From NCBI RefSeq assembly GCF_920984735.1, contig NZ_CAKLBU010000004.1, positions 124,001 through 188,000 of the forward strand: a stretch of 64,000 bases of DNA, given 5' to 3'. Made by a program: the position numbers and the translations under genes. Origin of the DNA: Pedobacter sp. Leaf250. Its GTDB lineage: Bacteria; Bacteroidota; Bacteroidia; Sphingobacteriales; Sphingobacteriaceae. Under the pieces are notes generated by a model that ran no database searches, was not told the DNA's origin, and saw nothing but the letters and a program-made list of their open reading frames with translations. Positions 25,983 through 33,813 of this stretch are shown one piece after another. Numbering within the stretch: position 1 is the stretch's first letter; each line of letters opens with the position of its first letter.

Positions 25983-26978
25983 ATGAATTATTATTATTTA
26001 GTTGGATTAGAAAGAAGAGGCCCCCTCAGCTTAGAAGAAATCAAAAGAGAGAGTCTTTCCATAGATACATTAGTCTGGACTGAAGGTATGAGTCAATGGA
26101 AGGCAGTTGAAGATGTACCCGATTTACAAGCTTCACTTCCTCCCCCGATTCCAAATGAGTTGATACATGATTTGAATAGTAAGTTATCACAAATAAAAGC
26201 TCTTAAGATCTTTTGTTTATACTTTTTACCGTTTATTGTAGCATCTTTAGGTTTCTATTATAAATTAAGCATAGATAAACAATATTATAAGGATAATCTT
26301 AATGAACGGATAGCCAACCTAATGGATGGAAAAATGAAAGTTGCCTCTGCCACTTTTACAGAACCTAAAGTTGTCTCAACAAAAATTCTAATACCAAAGA
26401 AGAAATTAAGAATTAAACGAAATAAAGCAGGTCAATCATCATTAGACTTATTACAGCAATTTAGCTATAAAGAACTTAATCCAAAAGATGAGTATCGACT
26501 ATCAAGTGGTGGCTTCTCAATTAAGGAATTAAGTAGGCAAGATGATGGCTATGAATTGAAAACTACATCTTCTGGGAATTTAGTTTTCAAACCAATAACT
26601 TCTCCATTTTTAAGCAAGCCAACAGCCGCTGGAGCATATCAACATGCATATGAATATCTGCTGGCAGAAACCAAGGATTCTTTCGACAGCTATAAATATG
26701 CTTATCTTCAAAATTTTGAACATTTAAGAAATTCTCTTTATTCACTTGTAAATCTGCCCAACTCATTGACCCTACGTTCTGGATCTTTTAGTAATAGCAT
26801 GATTTATAATGCAACCTATGAAGTAAGCATAGACATAGAAAAAAAATTTTACAAAGTCCAAATAATTGAGGAAAAGTACAATGACTTAATTATTAAATAT
26901 ATAATAATTGCTTTGATCACCAGTCTATCAATTTCAACCACTATTCTTGTTATTAATCCTTCCAATATGTTTAGGTAG
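25983..26978 (+). CDS. GYF_2-domain membrane protein
   Basis: A 331-residue protein. Residues 1-50 (NYYYLVGLERRGPLSLEEIK to VWTEGMSQWKAVEDV) are a GYF_2 (DUF4339) domain, a short module seen at the N-terminus of many bacterial membrane proteins. A first helix is near residues 79-95 and a second near the C-terminus (IIIALITSLSISTTILVI), leaving about 200 residues probably outside the cytoplasm. The role of the central domain is unknown. It is followed by a hairpin that could terminate transcription. Confidence 0.75.
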   Translation: MNYYYLVGLERRGPLSLEEIKRESLSIDTLVWTEGMSQWKAVEDVPDLQASLPPPIPNELIHDLNSKLSQIKALKIFCLYFLPFIVASLGFYYKLSIDKQYYKDNLNERIANLMDGKMKVASATFTEPKVVSTKILIPKKKLRIKRNKAGQSSLDLLQQFSYKELNPKDEYRLSSGGFSIKELSRQDDGYELKTTSSGNLVFKPITSPFLSKPTAAGAYQHAYEYLLAETKDSFDSYKYAYLQNFEHLRNSLYSLVNLPNSLTLRSGSFSNSMIYNATYEVSIDIEKKFYKVQIIEEKYNDLIIKYIIIALITSLSISTTILVINPSNMFR

Positions 26979-26995
26979 AACATTCCTTAACCAAA

Positions 26996-27029
26996 CCTTT
27001 CCTCAAAGGGTGGCTTAAGCGAGGAAAGG
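26996..27029. terminator. Hairpin CCTTTCCTC / GAGGAAAGG
   Basis: Perfect 9-bp stem with a 16-nt loop, 18 bp after the GYF_2 gene. No strong T run follows, so terminator activity is likely but not certain. Confidence 0.5.
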
Positions 27030-27520
27030 CTCGGTCTAGTCATTGATTCTGTGGTTTGACTTCTGTACTGCATTTTTATAAGGGGCAGTGCTTTACTTTT
27101 TTGTTAGTGGTTCTTAGCAAAAGTCTGTGGAATAAGGTAGGAAGATCGGTATTCGGCAAGACTAAGCTCACGAAAAACGAACACGCCATCATTTCATTCT
27201 GTCATGGTTTTTCTTTTAAGCAAGCGGTTGCCTCATGAATGCTTTCTCTATCTTTATCTAGGATTTTGCTTCGCTTCATCCTGGATAAATCTAATCGCAT
27301 TCCACTTTTCAGCTCACCTGCGTAATCGAAAATGCTTCACAACTGTCATGATATTTAATTAAATATCTCGCCAGTCGCTTGTGTTAAAACATAGATCGAA
27401 CCTCATTGCTCCGCAATTACCAGTTCTCACACATTTTCTCAATTCGCAGGCGGTGAGCAAAACCATATTACATCGCCAATTCTTAATTAAACCTCTATCT
27501 TTAGCTTATAACTGCCTCAT
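27030..27520. other. Gene-free stretch with paired R2 repeats
   Basis: It holds a stem ATCTAGGAT / ATCCTGGAT (about 27278-27304, one mismatch), an inverted degenerate R2 copy at 27312-27345, a palindrome ATATTTAATTAAATAT at about 27350-27365, and a full R2 copy at 27391-27460. A 60-codon frame at 27056-27238 has no protein-like support. Confidence 0.45.
27391..27460 (+). repeat. R2 repeat, copy a
   Basis: A sequence of about 70 bp with arms TTGCTCCGC / GCGGTGAGCAA around CTCACACATTTTCTC. It is almost identical to 29991-30060, and degenerate copies follow R1 copies 2 and 4. Confidence 0.7.
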
Positions 27521-28438
27521 ATGTTAAAGTACATTATAGCTACAATTATTCTATCCCTACCATTCATATCAAAAACAATTTGTCATGCTCAAGAGCTTTT
27601 GCCGTTTCGCCAAGATTCTCTATGGGGATTTCGTGATCAGGCTGGAGAAACTAAAATAGTTCCTCAATATAAATATATAACAAAGTTCAGTGGCAAATAT
27701 GCTATCGTTAGCAATGGTCGACTGCTTGGAGCAATTGATAAAGACAATACGTTAATTATTCCAATTCAACATGATTATTTAGCCAACTTGGGGACGGATG
27801 ATTTCCTGTTTGGTGATAAATCAAAGTACTTCGGTGAGTATATAATGGGTGTAATTCATAAAGATAATACAGTAATTATTCCTAAAGCGTACAGCTACAT
27901 CAGTAAAACAAATGGTTTGTATACAGTAACAAAGAATTTGGATAGCGTAATTAGTAAAAACTCCATGGACGATCTACGTTCAGTAAAGAAGCTATACGGT
28001 CTAATTGCTAATGATGGAAAGACTATAATACCTTGTAAATACGGTTATCTTCAATGGGTTAATGACAAACTTTTAATTTTAACGAAAGATGATAAATGGC
28101 AGCACCAAGCATTATTTAATAGAAAAGGCAAGCAACTTACAGGCTTCGAATATAAAGTCATTGGAGACTTCAAAGAACGTGTTGCTAAAGTTCGTATAGA
28201 AGATAAATATGGTTTCATTTACCCTAATGGAAATTTAGCAATTCCAGTTAAGTTCCAGTATTGCGAAGACTTTATTGGTGGATATGCAATAATACGTGAA
28301 GGTAATAATTGGGGCGCTATAGATAAGCGTGGCAATATCGTTATCAAACCAAATACAGACTACAAATCTGTGGTTCAGCACTTAAAAAATAAATATGGAA
28401 GAATGCAGGTGATTGAAGAACCTAAAGTTGACATATGA
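27521..28438 (+). CDS. Secreted WG-repeat protein
   Basis: A 305-residue protein with a signal peptide (IIATIILSLPFISKTICHAQ) and about seven WG/KWG repeats. Each has the form GxIdkdGkxIIPxxYdyi: examples are GAIDKDNTLIIPIQHDYL, GVIHKDNTVIIPKAYSYI, GLIANDGKTIIPCKYGYL, GFIYPNGNLAIPVKFQYC and GAIDKRGNIVIKP. WG repeats form a beta-propeller-like or solenoid surface for binding; no enzymatic motif is seen. Such proteins are common cargo in Bacteroidota islands. Confidence 0.85.
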   Translation: MLKYIIATIILSLPFISKTICHAQELLPFRQDSLWGFRDQAGETKIVPQYKYITKFSGKYAIVSNGRLLGAIDKDNTLIIPIQHDYLANLGTDDFLFGDKSKYFGEYIMGVIHKDNTVIIPKAYSYISKTNGLYTVTKNLDSVISKNSMDDLRSVKKLYGLIANDGKTIIPCKYGYLQWVNDKLLILTKDDKWQHQALFNRKGKQLTGFEYKVIGDFKERVAKVRIEDKYGFIYPNGNLAIPVKFQYCEDFIGGYAIIREGNNWGAIDKRGNIVIKPNTDYKSVVQHLKNKYGRMQVIEEPKVDI

Positions 28439-28739
28439 TTAGATTTTAATAGTGTTCCCATTGCCTCGTGCTTATTAAATAAAACATAACATTGCATCGT
28501 CCCGCGGAATTTACTGCACCGACCGTCGCTTCATACGCATTTTCGGTACGCTTTTCAGCACTATCTAAATTACCATCTCTAAATAATCTCTAGTGAGTTT
28601 ACACACTAAAAAATACTTAAAACTAAGTATTGTAAAATAAAGCAACAGTTAATATCTTGGAGATAAGTTTGCAGTAATTAGTTATAAAATATAGCTAGTA
28701 TCTAAAGCGAATATTTAAGTTCACGTAACTCTAAAACCT
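28439..28739. other. Gene-free spacer with a GC-richer core
   Basis: The segment 28495-28565 (CCGCGGAATTTACTGCACC and ACGCATTTTCGGTACGC) is GC-richer than its flanks and loosely resembles R2 (CGCAATTACC and CACATTTTCTC). It may be a decayed copy. The remainder is AT-rich with no gene. Confidence 0.35.
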
Positions 28740-29858
28740 ATGTATCATCATGCTAAATTAACAACCATATATCTTATTTTTCTGGTTCTAATTTCATCTT
28801 GTTCCCCTAAAATTATAACTGGTGTGAATATGAAAGAATTTAGTCCACCTCTTGAGTCAAAAGACCAATTAGCCTATCAACGATTTGACAGCTACATCAA
28901 ATCAGTCGACAGTGTAATACTATTTAGTAAGAACGTTGGGAATCAATACATTGGGATGAAGCCTGTAAATCTTCAAACTGAAATGTCAATTCTATTCAAT
29001 CCAGATAAATTTGACTGTAATTGCGATGATAAGCTTAAATCAAAATTAAAAAAGCTTTCCCAAATCAATTCTAAAGAGTTGGGATTTATACCTCGGGAAG
29101 TTTCGAAAAACGTTTTAGCTCAAAATGTCTATTTGCTCGACCATAGTGCAGGAAGCGCTGTTTTAGCCAACGGCTTTACATTTACAGAGCCGACTAAACA
29201 GGAATCTATTCGTCTGATAGCTAGCGAGTCACCAACATTAAAAAACTTTGATGAAATAAATTACATTGAAAGAAATAAGGGAGTTTATCCCCATTTTCTG
29301 TATTCATTAGATTGTTCTGGTTATCTGTCAGCAGCACTAGCAGTTTCAGGAGGGGTTGGAGAAAACTCTATCAAGACATCTGCAACAGGCGCATCAACTG
29401 CAAATAATGCAATCGTGATTCTAAGTGGAGTTATGTATTCGCCACTATATCAGGCATTCAAAGGACAAGGAAAATATAGTATACAGGATGCTAAAAACCA
29501 AAAGGAGCGGCTACTAGTATTGGAATCAATAATCAACGAAATACCGAACTTATCAAGAAACGATGCTACGAAAATTAATTTAAATGTAAATTATGAAGTT
29601 GTTTTAGCCTCCAATTCTGGTAAATCTAGTTTAAACGGCCAAGCTACGTTTGGAGGGAATGGTGGAAGTGGATTTGGATTTGGAAGTTTTAGTACAAAGG
29701 GAGATGGAGGCGGCGGGTTTAATAAGAATATAGAGTTTTCGAGCTATTCTACATACGCATTAGGCATGAATGTCGGAGCAATACCTGAAAATATAACAAT
29801 CTTAACCCTTAATGCCACCATTCAATCGATAAAAGATAAATTACCTAACTTAAACTAA
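28740..29858 (+). CDS. Lipoprotein of unknown function with Gly-rich C-terminal part
   Basis: A 372-residue protein with a lipoprotein signal ending in LISSC. The middle (YPHFLYSLDCSGYLSAALAVSGG) and end contain a glycine-rich stretch (GGNGGSGFGFGSFSTKGDGG). The DCSGYLSAALAVSG segment suggests a membrane-interacting or adhesive fold, but no family is recognised. Codon use and AT content resemble the other island cargo. Confidence 0.65.
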   Translation: MYHHAKLTTIYLIFLVLISSCSPKIITGVNMKEFSPPLESKDQLAYQRFDSYIKSVDSVILFSKNVGNQYIGMKPVNLQTEMSILFNPDKFDCNCDDKLKSKLKKLSQINSKELGFIPREVSKNVLAQNVYLLDHSAGSAVLANGFTFTEPTKQESIRLIASESPTLKNFDEINYIERNKGVYPHFLYSLDCSGYLSAALAVSGGVGENSIKTSATGASTANNAIVILSGVMYSPLYQAFKGQGKYSIQDAKNQKERLLVLESIINEIPNLSRNDATKINLNVNYEVVLASNSGKSSLNGQATFGGNGGSGFGFGSFSTKGDGGGGFNKNIEFSSYSTYALGMNVGAIPENITILTLNATIQSIKDKLPNLN

Positions 29859-29990
29859 CTTGTGATAATTAATACACCCTCTAACTTAATTTATTGAGAC
29901 AAAACTGCGGATTGTTGTAAATTGCCTCATAGATATAACAGTTTAATTTAAGGTAACATTTTTATACTTCACCGATCATTTGTTTTAAAT

Positions 29991-30060
29991 ATAGATCGAA
30001 CCTCATTGCTGCGCAATTACCAGTTCTCACACATTTTCTCAGTTCGAAGGCGGTGAGCAA
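29991..30060 (+). repeat. R2 repeat, copy b
   Basis: 70 bp nearly identical to 27391-27460 (arms TTGCTGCGC / GGCGGTGAGCAA). It lies between the lipoprotein gene and the convergent gene at 30116. Confidence 0.7.
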
Positions 30061-30115
30061 ATCGAAATTATAATGCTAAATCACTTCTATTTAATGATAG
30101 AGTTTTAACTATATG

Positions 30116-30907
30116 TTACCAATAATTGATAACCCTATGATCAATGTGAATATAGCCATTACTTAATCTAACTGTATCAGCAATGCTATTATTTTTATGA
30201 TCGAGAGATCGAACAATGGAGCTATAACTAATTCTCGCTTTGGGATATGAGTCTTCCTCGGATATTATTCTTCCAAATTTATCGAATTTACTAAGATACC
30301 TTCTTGTGGTATCTCCATTGCCAGCTTGCACTAAAGTTAAAATCAAATTACGAGACAGTCTTGTTTTAGTTATAACGCTTGTTTTAGTATTATTTGGATC
30401 AAATGATGTTATCACTTCCTTGTTTCTATTAGGATAGTGATGAAAAGACTTATAAAATAATTTACCCTGTTTAAATGAAATTTCTTGCTTTAGCTTACCA
30501 TTATTATAATAGCTAAACTCCTTGACGTCATTTGCTTTACTCTCACGCCACCATCTTGATTCATTAACAATGTTTCCCTCGGAATTATATCTCTTATTGG
30601 TTATTCCTATCAAAGAATCTTTATTAACGAAGAAACTTATTTTAACCATCCTATCTTGTTCGTTATATTGATACTCTCGAATTGAGATACTTTTGCCTAC
30701 TGAAGTTGATTTAATTAAATTTCCTCTAATATCAAATTCCTCAACAGATTTACTTGGCGATTCTTCGATCTTTTCAGTCCCATAATAACTTGTAATAATA
30801 ATCTTTTTAGGTTTGCCTAGATAAACCTCTTTTCCAGGAATGAGTTCAACAGGCTTGCAAGAGATTAATAAAAGTATCAAGGAAAATAAGGATAAGAAGT
30901 ACTTCAT
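30116..30907 (-). CDS. Lipoprotein with RHS/MORN-like sequence repeats
   Basis: A 263-residue protein with a lipobox LLLISC. The body is a series of short beta units such as YQYNEQDRMVKISFF, KRYNSEGNIVNESRW, FSYYNNGKLKQEISF and SKFDKFGRIISEEDS, typical of RHS-like or MORN-like repeat lipoproteins. No toxin domain is present. It is on the minus strand, against the general direction of the cargo, and ends near an R2 copy. Confidence 0.75.
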   Translation of the reverse strand: MKYFLSLFSLILLLISCKPVELIPGKEVYLGKPKKIIITSYYGTEKIEESPSKSVEEFDIRGNLIKSTSVGKSISIREYQYNEQDRMVKISFFVNKDSLIGITNKRYNSEGNIVNESRWWRESKANDVKEFSYYNNGKLKQEISFKQGKLFYKSFHHYPNRNKEVITSFDPNNTKTSVITKTRLSRNLILTLVQAGNGDTTRRYLSKFDKFGRIISEEDSYPKARISYSSIVRSLDHKNNSIADTVRLSNGYIHIDHRVINYW

Positions 30908-31030
30908 AGAGGTTAATTTTCTCTAAATATACGTAATGATCATTAAACTTGTCATTTGGATATGTACAAGTTAATAAAGCAGTTGCAAGTTTTAAGTGCT
31001 TATTGTTAGTTATTCGTCTTACAGTTGCAA

Positions 31031-31105
31031 TTGCCCTCATAAAGATAGACTTAGAGTTCCTATTGTTTTAAAAGGGTACAAGATTTAGAACAATACAGAT
31101 AATCG
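31031..31105 (+). repeat. Conserved block upstream of R1 copy 2
   Basis: It contains GCCCTCATAAA, GTTCCTATTG and TTTAAAAGGG, forming an imperfect stem, then leads into R1 copy 2. Matching blocks precede R1 copies 4, 5 and 6. Confidence 0.55.
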
Positions 31106-31164
31106 AATATCCAAAATTAAAACCTATCCCTTAAATAAAAGAATTAATCAAATTTTTGGATATT
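31106..31164 (+). repeat. R1 hairpin repeat, copy 2
   Basis: 59 bp, arms AATATCCAAAA / TTTTTGGATATT, centre AACCTATCCCTTAAATAA. The first strongly conserved copy after the integrase-side copy. A degenerate R2 copy follows at 31171-31236. Confidence 0.85.
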
Positions 31165-31170
31165 TATTTA

Positions 31171-31236
31171 ATTGAATCTCGTTGTTTTGCAACTTCTGAT
31201 TCTTACACATTTTCTCAGTTCGCAGGCGGTTCGCAA
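31171..31236 (+). repeat. R2 repeat, copy c (degenerate)
   Basis: TTACACATTTTCTCAGTTCG and GCAGGCGG match R2; the outer arms are changed. It starts 6 bp after R1 copy 2, so the two repeats form one composite here. Confidence 0.6.
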
Positions 31237-31376
31237 CTGCAATGGATATATATTAAGTTGCCCCAGTAAAAGGTTAGGAATTAAGTTTCGACTAATAAAA
31301 ACTTCCTCTTATATTAGAGATTCGGAAGGTGATTAAGAAATAATAAACCTCCGATAGGATGTCGAATGATTTGAAA

Positions 31377-31778
31377 ATGAAAAAATATCTTAGCATTATT
31401 ATGATTGCTTTTTTGACAATCAGTCTAACAAGTTGTGCAACATATACAACGATGAATACCAATAAATGGTTAGCATACGAATTACCTCCTTCTAGAATAG
31501 TCAAAAACGGCGAAATTTTTTTTGAAGGAAAACTATCTGATGGCTCTATTTTCTCGGTGTTTTTCGATAAAAAAATTGATGAAGATGCAAGATATTATCA
31601 TGTGATGTTATGGCAAGATTTTGGGTGGAAATTAAAAGACGATAAAACATGGACGTCTCCTCAAGGTGCTCGCGAAAGAAAACTTGGTTATATATACATT
31701 AACCCTAATAGACAAGTCGCAGTTTATTATTATCCAGACAGAGAATATAATGTTTTTAAGGTTGATTTCAAGAAATAA
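31377..31778 (+). CDS. Small lipoprotein (single gene of an R1-bounded block)
   Basis: A 133-residue protein when started at ATG 31377 (MKKYLSIIMIAFLTISLTSC); an ATG 18 bp upstream adds six residues before a normal signal peptide and is less likely. The lipobox is LTSC. The mature part has GKLSDGSIFSVFFDKKIDED and YIYINPNRQVAVYYYPDREY, a small beta domain without a known family. The gene is the only one between R1 copies 2 and 3, which makes this 0.7-kb block look like a cassette. Confidence 0.7.
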   Translation: MKKYLSIIMIAFLTISLTSCATYTTMNTNKWLAYELPPSRIVKNGEIFFEGKLSDGSIFSVFFDKKIDEDARYYHVMLWQDFGWKLKDDKTWTSPQGARERKLGYIYINPNRQVAVYYYPDREYNVFKVDFKK

Positions 31779-31830
31779 GAAAGTGCCTAAGGTATATCCA
31801 TTTTGCTTAATAAATACTCATCGGATAGGA

Positions 31831-31889
31831 AATATCCAAAACTAGAATACTACCCTTAAATAAATGAAATGGTAAAGTTTTTGGATATT
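31831..31889 (+). repeat. R1 hairpin repeat, copy 3
   Basis: 59 bp, arms AATATCCAAAA / TTTTTGGATATT, centre TACTACCCTTAAATAA. It lies 52 bp after the lipoprotein stop codon. Confidence 0.85.
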
Positions 31890-31892
31890 ATA

Positions 31893-31924
31893 ATAAGCAG
31901 ATCCAAGTTAATGAATCTGCTTAT
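31893..31924. other. Hairpin directly after R1 copy 3
   Basis: Perfect 10-bp stem ATAAGCAGAT / ATCTGCTTAT with a 12-nt loop. The rest of the gap up to 32312 is AT-rich; ACGAATTTTTCAGA near 32041 and TCAGAAAATTCGT near 32155 form a further long-range inverted repeat. No gene is seen. Confidence 0.5.
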
Positions 31925-32312
31925 GTGATCACTTATCATTATGCGCTTAAAGTGATTGAGGTAATGTTAAAATATAAAAGTAGTTGACATGTGGTAACCT
32001 AAATCATACATCAGTTAGTTCCAGATGTACATTATAAATTACGAATTTTTCAGATTTATGGTTTTCAATTATTGAGCATCCGTTCACATTCCATGAAAAT
32101 CAATTGAATGCTTTAGTTCACCATCACCCCTAATAAAGGATTAACTGAATATTCAGAAAATTCGTTTCTGGTCAACATGGTTAATAATTTACATAATTTT
32201 CTTACTATCAATATGTTCTTTGGTTAGAGTGATCTTGAACAAAATGAATATGTCTTGGACAGGAGGTATTAGGTAGATTTATATCTGTTGATTATCGAAA
32301 TCCTCTGATAAT

Positions 32313-32672
32313 ATGAAATTAATTCTAACTACCCTTTTATTCATATTTGTGATGATAATGGGCAAAGAGAGCTATAGCCAATCTCTAGGTTGCCAGCGTG
32401 GTACCGTAGTATATCATCAAGAGGGTGCATTAGGAGTATGGTATGGGACGCCATATTCCACATCTTGTGGGCCAGGATCTACAACCACAACCCGTTATGC
32501 GGGCAATGTTACACCTCTACCAGGACCTCAAGGATGTAACATTAATTTGCTGGGGGCTGGCATATTAGTAAACTATAATCTTCTTAATTGTAGTCTTGAT
32601 AAATTTATTCTATTACTGTTAATACCATGTTGCTTTATAGGCATTTCGAAATTACGAAATCAAAACATATAG
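32313..32672 (+). CDS. Small secreted Cys-rich protein with possible C-terminal sorting signal
   Basis: A 119-residue protein with a signal peptide (LILTTLLFIFVMIMGKESYSQ), a short Cys/Gly/Thr-rich body (GCQRGTVVYHQEGALG, STSCGPGSTTTTRYAG, GPQGCNINLLG) and a C-terminal NCSLDKFILLLLIPCCFIG followed by basic residues. That tail resembles PID/PEP-CTERM-like exosortase signals found in Pedobacter (CPLD or CPID before a helix and positive charges), with Ser replacing Pro; this is a suggestion from memory. It is the only gene between R1 copies 3 and 4. Confidence 0.65.
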   Translation: MKLILTTLLFIFVMIMGKESYSQSLGCQRGTVVYHQEGALGVWYGTPYSTSCGPGSTTTTRYAGNVTPLPGPQGCNINLLGAGILVNYNLLNCSLDKFILLLLIPCCFIGISKLRNQNI

Positions 32673-32716
32673 GTTATTAATTTACAATATTTAATCGCTT
32701 AAATATTGGTGATTGC

Positions 32717-32764
32717 GTTCCTATCGCTTTATAAGGGCAAAAGGTTTAAAACATTCATATTTGA
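32717..32764 (+). repeat. Conserved block upstream of R1 copy 4
   Basis: TTCCTATCGCTTTATAAGGG and AAGGTTTAAAACATTC lead directly into R1 copy 4. The same block, nearly unchanged, precedes copy 5 at 36875-36921. Confidence 0.65.
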
Positions 32765-32823
32765 AATATCCAAAATTAAAACCTATCCCTTAAATAATTG
32801 AAGAGATAAAATTTCTGGATATT
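32765..32823 (+). repeat. R1 hairpin repeat, copy 4
   Basis: 59 bp, arms AATATCCAAAA / TTTCTGGATATT, centre AACCTATCCCTTAAATAA. A degenerate R2 copy follows at 32831-32895. Confidence 0.85.
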
Positions 32824-32830
32824 TATTTAC

Positions 32831-32895
32831 TCGAATCCCACTACTTTGCAATTGCTATTTCTCATACATTTTCTCAGTACGAAGGCGATGAGCAA
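32831..32895 (+). repeat. R2 repeat, copy d (degenerate)
   Basis: CATACATTTTCTCAGTACG and AAGGCGATGAGCAA match R2. It starts 7 bp after R1 copy 4, in the same composite arrangement as at 31106-31236. Confidence 0.6.
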
Positions 32896-32905
32896 TTTCT
32901 TAGTT

Positions 32906-33730
32906 TTAGACTATGGTGCTAACATCGATACGTAAATTTCCAGTTTCTATTGAGTTGATCTTCTTCTCAATTTCAGTTAAGTCCTCGTGATGATCTAGAT
33001 AACCCATAAATAATGGTCCAGTGGGAACGTTCTTTACTTTTACCTTACTGATCGGACACGTTAACAGTGGCTGTCCATCTTTGGTATTGATTTGCAAAAA
33101 CCATCTTATGATTCTTTCCACCTCATATACGACTACTCTCAATTCATATGCTTTAGTATTGGATTGAGTGAAGTAAGCTATTCGATAATCATGCACTAGA
33201 GTTAACATATTACTACTTAAGCCGCACCAGCCTCTTCTTAACTTCAAGATAGGATTCTTCTTAAATTGTTTCCTTCTATCAGAAATATAGAATGTGTGCA
33301 CAATACCTGTACCTTTGTAAGTCAACAGCCTATACTCAACGGGGTGTTCTTGACATTTAGAAGAGGTTCCGACATATAGGTCGAACAAATCACCACTAGA
33401 TTCGTTCAAGACATGATTTGAAGCTGAGAATATATCTGCAGCTATGATAAGATAATCCTTTGGAGCTATCCCTAAAGTAAATTTTGTTGGATTTCCTAGT
33501 TTGCCAGACATTGTCCAGTATGGAATTCTTGAGGTAGGACTATGTCTATCAAATATATGATTGTAGCCGGTATCATTATTGCCTGCAATTAAAATCAAAC
33601 CACCATACACGTGGCAGATTGTGCATTTGGATCTAGATAGACATAACATTGTTGAATAATCGGCAGATACTGATTCCTTTAAAATCATTTCAATCTCTGT
33701 GACACTTAATAAGTTAGTTTCGTGTTGCAT
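32906..33730 (-). CDS. Protein of unknown function, possible barnase/EndoU-like nuclease fold
   Basis: A 274-residue soluble protein. The segment ILIAGNNDTGYNHIFDRHSP recalls the HIxxRH signature of barnase/EndoU/colicin-like nuclease domains, and the following KFTLGIAPKDYLIIAADIF fits the beta core of that group. This is recognition by pattern only. The C-terminal half (IIRWFLQINTKDGQPLLTCP) is not recognised. It is divergent from the MmeI-like gene with an 83-bp shared promoter region, which suggests joint regulation or a protective relationship. Confidence 0.55.
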   Translation of the reverse strand: MQHETNLLSVTEIEMILKESVSADYSTMLCLSRSKCTICHVYGGLILIAGNNDTGYNHIFDRHSPTSRIPYWTMSGKLGNPTKFTLGIAPKDYLIIAADIFSASNHVLNESSGDLFDLYVGTSSKCQEHPVEYRLLTYKGTGIVHTFYISDRRKQFKKNPILKLRRGWCGLSSNMLTLVHDYRIAYFTQSNTKAYELRVVVYEVERIIRWFLQINTKDGQPLLTCPISKVKVKNVPTGPLFMGYLDHHEDLTEIEKKINSIETGNLRIDVSTIV

Positions 33731-33813
33731 GGCATCTCATTAAATCAAAAATACAACAACAGTTGTAGTTTTAAAGGATTAAATTATCTTTGAAACTACC
33801 AAAAACTATATTG

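Noticed and set aside
27056..27238. 60-codon frame between the GYF_2 and WG-repeat genes
   Set aside because: No domain, no leader features, and a region full of repeats.
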